NCBI RefSeq assembly: GCF_000428905.1
Contig: NZ_KE386815.1
Coordinates: forward strand, 372,816-436,815
Length of the DNA stretch: 64,000 nt
Direction of reading: 5' to 3'
From: Brumicola pallidula DSM 14239 = ACAM 615
Lineage (GTDB): Bacteria > Pseudomonadota > Gammaproteobacteria > Enterobacterales > Alteromonadaceae
Notes under the pieces: model-generated
What the model was told of the DNA's origin: nothing
What the model saw: only the letters and a program-made list of their open reading frames with translations
The model's database searches: none
In this document: positions 63,842 to 64,000 of the stretch, piece by piece
Numbering within the stretch: position 1 is the stretch's first letter
Layout of the letters: the number at the start of each line of letters is the position of its first letter
Made by a program: the position numbers and the translations under genes

Positions 63842-64000
63842 TCTTGTGTCATGAACAGATCTTGTAAGGCTTCCCACAACTGTTTTTTCAACAACGGTGA
63901 TGTCAATGTATTTGCATCGGGTGTCATGAGTATATTATTTTTCAAAATAATAGTTTCACTATCCTGAATTTGCCAAGTAAGTCCGAGTTCGGCAATACTA
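63832..64000 (-). CDS. holD: DNA polymerase III psi subunit, C-terminal part (cut by window edge)
   Basis: The open frame leftward to TAA 63834-63832 encodes SIAELGLTWQIQDSETI and later SPLLKKQLWEALQDLF, the K-x-x-L-W-x-x-L pattern at the C-terminus of HolD. The place directly before rimI, with overlapping ends, is the same as in E. coli. The start is outside the window. Confidence 0.8.
   Translation of the reverse strand, partial: SIAELGLTWQIQDSETIILKNNILMTPDANTLTSPLLKKQLWEALQDLFMTQEWS

Overview
The window looks like a chromosomal segment of a marine gammaproteobacterium of the Alteromonadales (Glaciecola/Paraglaciecola/Alteromonas-like). This is inferred from the AT-rich, Shewanella/Vibrio-like housekeeping genes, MotY (sodium-driven flagellar motor), SmrB next to PrmB-AroC, the RNase T / Bfd / Grx4 / Fe-SOD neighbourhood, and the holD-rimI-prfC-argS order. 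No taxonomic search was possible.

There are two regions. Bases 40682-64000 are dense, conserved core: the 3' piece of nth, gloA, a GlpQ-type phosphodiesterase, motY, rnt, bfd, grxD, sodB, an exported beta-propeller-like protein, an MFS transporter, aroC, prmB, smrB, a 42-residue DUF3149-like membrane peptide, a lysozyme-like lipoprotein, gshA, an Hpt protein, an RluA-type pseudouridine synthase, panE, lysS, prfB (with its programmed +1 frameshift), an FMN reductase, argS, prfC, rimI and the end of holD.

Bases 1-40681 are accessory. They are gene-poor, full of repeats and broken genes, and end in a large serine recombinase gene lying directly against a truncated nth, so this side looks like an island inserted into nth. 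Inside are: (1) a chromosomal integron (about 1.9-5.0 kb), with an integron integrase gene reading right and three cassettes reading left, each with a recognisable attC; (2) a second, 5'-truncated and frameshifted copy of the same integrase gene at 11.1-12.1 kb; (3) scattered single genes (metallophosphatase, HEPN-type proteins, PEP-CTERM proteins, a resolvase) separated by copies of an uncharacterised non-coding repeat family; (4) a three-gene cluster with a T5orf172 nuclease-like membrane protein (12.7-15.4 kb); (5) a long same-strand type I restriction-modification operon (34.8-22.0 kb): S-like, hsdM, hsdS, OLD-like ATPase/TOPRIM, GIY-YIG/DUF4357, RhuM, hsdR, YgjP-type metallopeptidase, HEPN protein; (6) a broken tyrosine recombinase fused in frame to a second YgjP-type domain, divergent from that operon; (7) phage and small-ORF debris before the serine recombinase.

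The most striking observations are the decayed integron (the full-length integrase lacks a catalytic arginine and a start codon before its conserved N-terminus, while the second copy keeps the arginine but has lost its N-terminus), a 159-bp MITE with perfect 17-bp ends and a 4-bp target duplication, two broken genes each with a near-perfect palindrome at the lesion, and three HEPN proteins with an Rx4H motif, two of them paralogues of which one closes the restriction operon.
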